The position numbers were made by a program, and so were the translations under genes. From assembly GCA_964491785.1 (NCBI GenBank), contig CAZBGS010000004.1, positions 1-64,000 on the forward strand: a stretch of 64,000 nt of DNA. The letters run 5' to 3'. Every line of letters begins with the position of its first letter. The stretch's first letter is position 1. Below are positions 59,802 through 64,000 of this stretch, one piece after another. A model generated the notes under the pieces. It ran no database searches and was not told where the DNA came from. It worked only from the letters and a program-made list of their open reading frames with translations. This DNA comes from RZZS01 sp964491785. GTDB taxonomy: Bacteria; Pseudomonadota; Alphaproteobacteria; Micavibrionales; Micavibrionaceae.

Positions 59802-60523
59802 AAGGAATCCCGGAACAGGCCTTTATTCTGGCGGCCGGCAAGGGTACGAGGATGAAACCGCTTACCGATGCAGTGCCCAAGCCAATGGTTCAGGCCGGGG
59901 GGAAGCCGGTCATCGATCATGCTCTGGACAGGCTGGAAGCGGCGGGGGTCGGGCGCGTCGTGGTCAATCTTTATCATCTGGGCGAGGTGCTGGAGGCTCA
60001 TCTCAGGAGGCGAAGGAATCCTGAGATAATCTTTTCCCGAGAGGACGATCTGCTCGATACCGGCGGCGGTGTGAAAAAGGCGCTGCATTATATGCAGGAT
60101 GCACCTTTCTTTTTGATAAACGGTGATGCTCTCTGGGAAAATGCCGAGGGAGAGGACACGCTTGCCGGGCTTGCATCCGCTTTCGAGCCTCAAATTATGG
60201 ATATGATTTTGCTGCTTCAGAATGTAAGAGAGATGCAATTTGGCGAGGTCAGCGGGGATTATGATCTTCTGCAGGGGGGAATGGCCTGCCGCAATCGCCG
60301 GAAGCAGGGGGCTTTTATGTTCGCCGGGGTGCGGATAGTCCACCCGAGGGTTTTTGCGGACACGCCGCAGGGAGCGTTTTCCTTTCTGGATCTTATGGAT
60401 CGGAGCGAGGAACGGGGCCGGCTTTACGGACAGGCGCACAGGGGCAGGTGGTATCATATCAGCACGCCTGAAGATCTGGCGGAGGCTGACAGGCTGCTGG
60501 GCGGCGGAAAGGCCGCTTTATGA
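59798..60523 (+). CDS. murU: Nucleotidyltransferase, MurU-like
   Basis: 241 residues, a sugar-phosphate nucleotidyltransferase. GKGTRMKPLTDAVPKPMVQA near residue 15 is the nucleotide-binding signature; NLYHLGEVLEAHL, LLDTGGGVKKAL near 90, and the metal-binding LINGDALW near 107 follow. MurU transfers UMP to N-acetylmuramate-1-phosphate in peptidoglycan recycling; the alphaproteobacterial order tsaE-phosphotransferase-murU-addB supports this, although the expected AmgK kinase gene is not between tsaE and murU here. Coupled by ATGA overlaps on both sides. Confidence 0.75.
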   Translation: MKGIPEQAFILAAGKGTRMKPLTDAVPKPMVQAGGKPVIDHALDRLEAAGVGRVVVNLYHLGEVLEAHLRRRRNPEIIFSREDDLLDTGGGVKKALHYMQDAPFFLINGDALWENAEGEDTLAGLASAFEPQIMDMILLLQNVREMQFGEVSGDYDLLQGGMACRNRRKQGAFMFAGVRIVHPRVFADTPQGAFSFLDLMDRSEERGRLYGQAHRGRWYHISTPEDLAEADRLLGGGKAAL

Positions 60524-63459
60524 AAGAAGGGAAAAACTTTTTTTACATTCCCGCAGGAATTCCGGTGGCGGCAGTGATCGCAAAGGGCCTGCTGGAAGAG
60601 CACGCGGGGGAGCCTGAAGGGCTTGGGAGCATTCGCATTCTGCTGCCGACAAGAAGGGCATGCAGGGCGCAGCGAGAGGCTTTTTTGCGCTACAGCGGCG
60701 GCAAGGCGCTGATCCTGCCGCGGATGCAGCCGGTTGGGGACGTGGACGAGGAAGAGCTTGAGCTGCTTTCGGCTGATTATCTTTCCTCTTCGCTGCCTCC
60801 GGCGATTTCGCCGCTGGAACGGCAGATACTGCTTGCCCGGCTGATTGCAGGCAGGGAGGATTTCCGGGCGAGGATGCATCAGGCATTCGCACTGGCCGGT
60901 GAACTGGGGCGGTTTCTTGATCAGTTATATATCGAAGAGCTGTCGTTCGATCAGTTGACAAGGCTTGTGCCGGAAGAGTTTTCGGAGCATTGGCAGATCA
61001 CGATCCGTTTTCTGGAGATCATCGGAGAAAACTGGCCGAAAATACTGGAAAGCCGTGGAGTTATCGATGCTGCCGAGCGAAGGAGCAGGCTGATACGGGC
61101 TCTTGGCGAAAGCTGGCGGGATAATCCCCCGGCAGAGCGCATCATTGCCGCGGGTTCTACAGGATCGATTCCTGCTACTGCCGATCTTTTGGGGATAGTT
61201 GCGGGGTTGCCGCGCGGGGAATTAGTGCTTCCAGGGCTTGATACGGAGCTTGACGAGGAAAGCTGGAGGCAACTGGACGAGACGCATCCGCAGTTCATGC
61301 TTCGCCGCTTGCTGGAGCGCAGCGGAATTGGCAGGCAGGATGTCCGGTTATGGCATGGCGCGGAGTTCTTCGATTGCTGCAGGAACAGGGGCAGGGAACT
61401 GATTGCGCGTGAGATCATGCGGCCAGCGGCGACCACGTATCTCTGGCAGGGGTGCAGGCTCGAAGGAGGACTTGAAGGCGTCCGGCGTTACGATTGCCGC
61501 AATCAGCAGGAAGAGGCCGCCGTGATAGCTTTGCATCTGCGCGAGGCGCTGGAGCGGCGGCCCGATTTCACCGCTGCGCTGGTGACTCCGGATCGCAGGC
61601 TGGCGCGCAGGGTGGCGATGGCCTGCACGCGCTGGGGGATCAGGCTTGACGATTCCGGAGGGTGTCAGCTTGGGGACACGCAGGCGGGCAGTTTTTTCAG
61701 GCTGCTGGCGGAATGCGTCAACTCGGGGCTGGCTCCGACCCGGTTGCTGGGACTGCTGAAGCACAAGCTAGCAGGCGGCGGTCTTGCGATGAGGGCGGCC
61801 GATTATCGTATGGCGGTGCGGCTGCTGGACAAAGAGACTCTTCGGGGGCTTCGTCCTGTCGGCGGTTTCGAGGGCATCAGGTCGCGTTTCCTGCCGGATC
61901 ATACCGCGGTGCTGATAGATCAGATTGAACCGATTCTGATGCCCTCGCTGCGACTCGCGGAGCGTCAGAGAGCGCCTTTCGCGGAATGGCTCGTCGCGCA
62001 GATCGAGGCGGCAGAGAGACTTGCGGGGAAAGAGAGACTCTGGAGCGGCGAGGACGGAGAGGCGGCAGGGCGGTTCTTTACAGAGTTTTATAGTAATTCC
62101 AGCGGATTGCCGGAGGTTAGCGGCGAAGATTATCTGGCGATTGCCGGGCAGCTGATGAAAGGGGTGACGGTGCGCCCGGAATACGGGACGCATCCAAGGC
62201 TTTCGATTCTGGGGCAACTGGAGGCGAGGCTGGCGGATGTGGATCTTGTTGTTCTCGGGGGGCTTAACGAGAAATCGTGGCCGCCCGATACCGGACAGGA
62301 TCCATGGATGTCGCGGCCAATGAGGCTTGAGTTTGGGCTTCCGGCGGCGGAGCGGCGTATCGGCCAGTCAGCTCATGATTTTATGCAGTGCTTCTGCTCC
62401 GGCGAGGTGGTGCTGACCCGGTCGCTGAAGGCGGACGGGGCTCCTGCGGTGCCTTCACGCTGGCTGCAACGGCTTGACACGGTGATGAAGGCGGCAGGCA
62501 TCAAGCCGGAAGTACTGCGGGGGGAATATCAGGGGCTTGCCGGAAAACTTAGCGAGGCCGGAGAACCGAAGCCATACCGGAGACCGGGGCCTGTGCCGGA
62601 AGTGCAGAAGCGGCCACGAACGTTATCTGTCACCGAGATCGAGAAGCTTGTGGCGGATCCGTATTATATCTATGCGAAACATATTCTCCGCCTTAGGAAG
62701 CTGCCGCCGCTCGACAAGCAGTTTGAGGCGGATGACAGGGGCAGGCTGCTTCATAAAATTCTTGAAAAATTTACCCTTGCTTATCCCGACCGGCTTAATG
62801 AAGGGGCGAGGGAGGATCTGCTGCGGATCGCGCGGGAGGAGGCAGATAAAGCCTGCGAGGATCCAGAGGCGGTTTCGGTCTGGTGGCCCCGGCTGGCGAG
62901 ATTTCTCGACTGGTTTGCAGAGTACGAGATGCAATGGCGGGAGCGGGCGAGACCGGTAAAATGCGAAATAAAGGGCGCTCACCGGTTCGTGCTTCCCGCG
63001 GGCGAGTTCGAATTACGCGGGATAGCCGACCGGATAGATCTTTACCGCGACCGGGGGGCGGCGATAATTGATTATAAATGCGGCGGCTCTTTCACACAGA
63101 AAAGTATAAAAGACACATCTTCGCCACAGCTGCCGCTGGAGGCATGGTTGCTTGCGAAGGGCGCTTTTCCGGGGATTCCGCAGGGAGCGCAGCCAAGGGC
63201 GCTTTTTTACCTGATCATGTCAGGGGGCAGCGAGCCAGGGAAATGCGTGGGATCGGGCGAGGATTGCGCGGCGGAGCTGGCGGAGAAAGCGGGGGAGGGA
63301 CTGATAAAGCTGCTCTCGGCCTTCGATGACAAGGCAACGCCGTATCTGGCGATTCCCGATCCGGAGCGCGCGCCCCGCTTCAATGATTACGAGCATCTGG
63401 AGCGAGTAAAGGAATGGGCCGCCCTTGGCGATAACGGGGAGGCCGATATTGATCCATGA
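60520..63459 (+). CDS. addB: Double-strand break repair protein AddB
   Basis: 979 residues. Inactivated helicase-like N-terminal part (no Walker lysine; IRILLPTRRACRAQREAFLR), with LVVLGGLNEKSWPPDTGQDP near residue 580, and a C-terminal PD-(D/E)xK nuclease (about 710-950): SVTEIEKLVADPYYIYAKHI, DRGRLLHKILEKF, and the catalytic GIADRIDLYRDRGAAIIDYK. With AddA it processes DNA ends for RecA. It overlaps murU by four bases and ends one base before addA. Confidence 0.93.
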   Translation: MKEGKNFFYIPAGIPVAAVIAKGLLEEHAGEPEGLGSIRILLPTRRACRAQREAFLRYSGGKALILPRMQPVGDVDEEELELLSADYLSSSLPPAISPLERQILLARLIAGREDFRARMHQAFALAGELGRFLDQLYIEELSFDQLTRLVPEEFSEHWQITIRFLEIIGENWPKILESRGVIDAAERRSRLIRALGESWRDNPPAERIIAAGSTGSIPATADLLGIVAGLPRGELVLPGLDTELDEESWRQLDETHPQFMLRRLLERSGIGRQDVRLWHGAEFFDCCRNRGRELIAREIMRPAATTYLWQGCRLEGGLEGVRRYDCRNQQEEAAVIALHLREALERRPDFTAALVTPDRRLARRVAMACTRWGIRLDDSGGCQLGDTQAGSFFRLLAECVNSGLAPTRLLGLLKHKLAGGGLAMRAADYRMAVRLLDKETLRGLRPVGGFEGIRSRFLPDHTAVLIDQIEPILMPSLRLAERQRAPFAEWLVAQIEAAERLAGKERLWSGEDGEAAGRFFTEFYSNSSGLPEVSGEDYLAIAGQLMKGVTVRPEYGTHPRLSILGQLEARLADVDLVVLGGLNEKSWPPDTGQDPWMSRPMRLEFGLPAAERRIGQSAHDFMQCFCSGEVVLTRSLKADGAPAVPSRWLQRLDTVMKAAGIKPEVLRGEYQGLAGKLSEAGEPKPYRRPGPVPEVQKRPRTLSVTEIEKLVADPYYIYAKHILRLRKLPPLDKQFEADDRGRLLHKILEKFTLAYPDRLNEGAREDLLRIAREEADKACEDPEAVSVWWPRLARFLDWFAEYEMQWRERARPVKCEIKGAHRFVLPAGEFELRGIADRIDLYRDRGAAIIDYKCGGSFTQKSIKDTSSPQLPLEAWLLAKGAFPGIPQGAQPRALFYLIMSGGSEPGKCVGSGEDCAAELAEKAGEGLIKLLSAFDDKATPYLAIPDPERAPRFNDYEHLERVKEWAALGDNGEADIDP

Positions 63460-63460
63460 T

Positions 63461-64000
63461 ATGAGCCAGAGAACCGACTCCGGGACTGAATCGCGACCCA
63501 TCGATCCGAACGTTCAGCAACGAAAGGCGTCAAACCCGGCGGGAAACTGCTGGGTTGCGGCCTCTGCAGGTACGGGAAAGACCAAAGTGCTGAGCGACAG
63601 GGTTTTGAGACTGCTTCTGCCCCGCGAGAATGGAGGGCCGGGAAGCGAGCCGCACAGGATTCTTTGCCTGACCTTCACCAAGGCGGCAGCCGGAGAGATG
63701 GCGATACGGATTTCGGAGAGGCTTTCGTCATGGGCGGTGATGGGCGAGGATGATCTGCGAGAGGATTTGCGCAGAAACCTGCTCGGCCATTTGCCCTCCG
63801 AGGCGCAGGTCATGGCGGCAAGGCGATTGTTCGCGCGGGTTCTGGATGCCCCGGGCGGGCTGAAGATAATGACCATTCACGCTTTCTGCCAGTCGGTGCT
63901 GAAGAGGTTTCCGCTCGAGGCCGGCGTCAGCCCGCAATTCGATTTGATCGAAGAAAGGGCGCAGGCGGAGTTGCTGTCGCGGGCGATGCGCAATGTCGTC
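63461..64000 (+). CDS. addA: Double-strand break repair helicase AddA (partial, 3' end outside window)
   Basis: First 180 codons, open to the window edge. ATG at 63461, one base after the addB stop. Residues 15-45 give the UvrD-type Q motif and Walker A: DPNVQQRKASNPAGNCWVAA then SAGTGKTKVLSDR. ILCLTFTKAAAGEMAIRI (motif Ia) and LKIMTIHAFCQSVLKRFP follow at about 65 and 135. The alphaproteobacterial AddA form, helicase plus nuclease; the nuclease end is beyond the window. Confidence 0.93.
   Translation, partial: MSQRTDSGTESRPIDPNVQQRKASNPAGNCWVAASAGTGKTKVLSDRVLRLLLPRENGGPGSEPHRILCLTFTKAAAGEMAIRISERLSSWAVMGEDDLREDLRRNLLGHLPSEAQVMAARRLFARVLDAPGGLKIMTIHAFCQSVLKRFPLEAGVSPQFDLIEERAQAELLSRAMRNVV

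Noticed and set aside
1..64000. CRISPR arrays, rRNA genes, insertion sequences, prophage structural genes
   Set aside because: I read both strands for regular direct repeats, transposase or integrase motifs and rRNA sequence and saw none. Only one tRNA was found.

Overview
The window comes from the chromosome of an alphaproteobacterium of moderate GC content. This rests on gene order: kdsD-lptC-lptA-lptB, ftsK-lolA, aroA-cmk-rpsA-ihfB-lapA-pyrF/trpF, trpB-trpA-accD-folC, chvI-chvG, rapZ, ahcY, a DivL-type kinase, tsaE, murU and addB-addA are all familiar alphaproteobacterial neighbourhoods. I cannot assign a genus. Tandem DotA/TraY-family genes point to a type IVB (Dot/Icm- or IncI-like) secretion or conjugation apparatus, so a host-associated, epibiotic or conjugative lifestyle is possible.

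Layout. 1-7154 (minus): three consecutive DotA/TraY paralogues, the first cut by the window edge. 7299-12639: ettA, two TerD-family stress genes, a two-gene membrane operon and a response regulator with a degenerate GGDEF-like domain. 12827-19405: tRNA-Leu(CAG), an RNase D-like gene, the LPS-export block kdsD-lptC-lptA-lptB, a cluster of palindromes, a tail-anchored small protein and an ABC exporter. 19406-28963: a 456-base gap, ftsK, an orphan coiled-coil gene with its own promoter, lolA, recR, an unknown gene, a degenerate nuclease-fold membrane protein, aroA and cmk. 29042-36929: rpsA with a strong terminator, a kinase plus two receivers, recQ, ihfB, lapA, pyrF and trpF. 36933-42282: an opposite-strand lipoprotein, then trpB, trpA, accD and folC.

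42390-50551 is the most accessory-looking part. chvI-chvG is followed not by hprK but by a tRNA-dependent cyclodipeptide synthase (XYP type) with an overlapping HTH regulator, two tiny genes, and a MocR-type regulator divergent from an amino-acid racemase; then rapZ, an unknown gene and ahcY. 51859-55500: a three-gene membrane glycosylation cassette (GT-C enzyme, small flippase-like protein, GT2) and purU. 55508-64000: a DivL-like kinase with Tyr at the phosphoacceptor position, a small secreted protein, a ferredoxin-NADP reductase-like flavoprotein, tsaE, murU, addB and the start of addA.

How the parts work together: most genes are core functions (LPS transport, envelope biogenesis, translation, aromatic amino acid and folate synthesis, double-strand break repair, cell-cycle signalling). 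Accessory material sits at points where related genomes usually carry rpoN-hpf-ptsN (after lptB) and hprK-PTS genes (between chvG and ahcY). Both nitrogen-PTS gene sets are missing from these positions. The leads most worth following are the triple DotA/TraY cluster and the cyclodipeptide synthase with its regulator.
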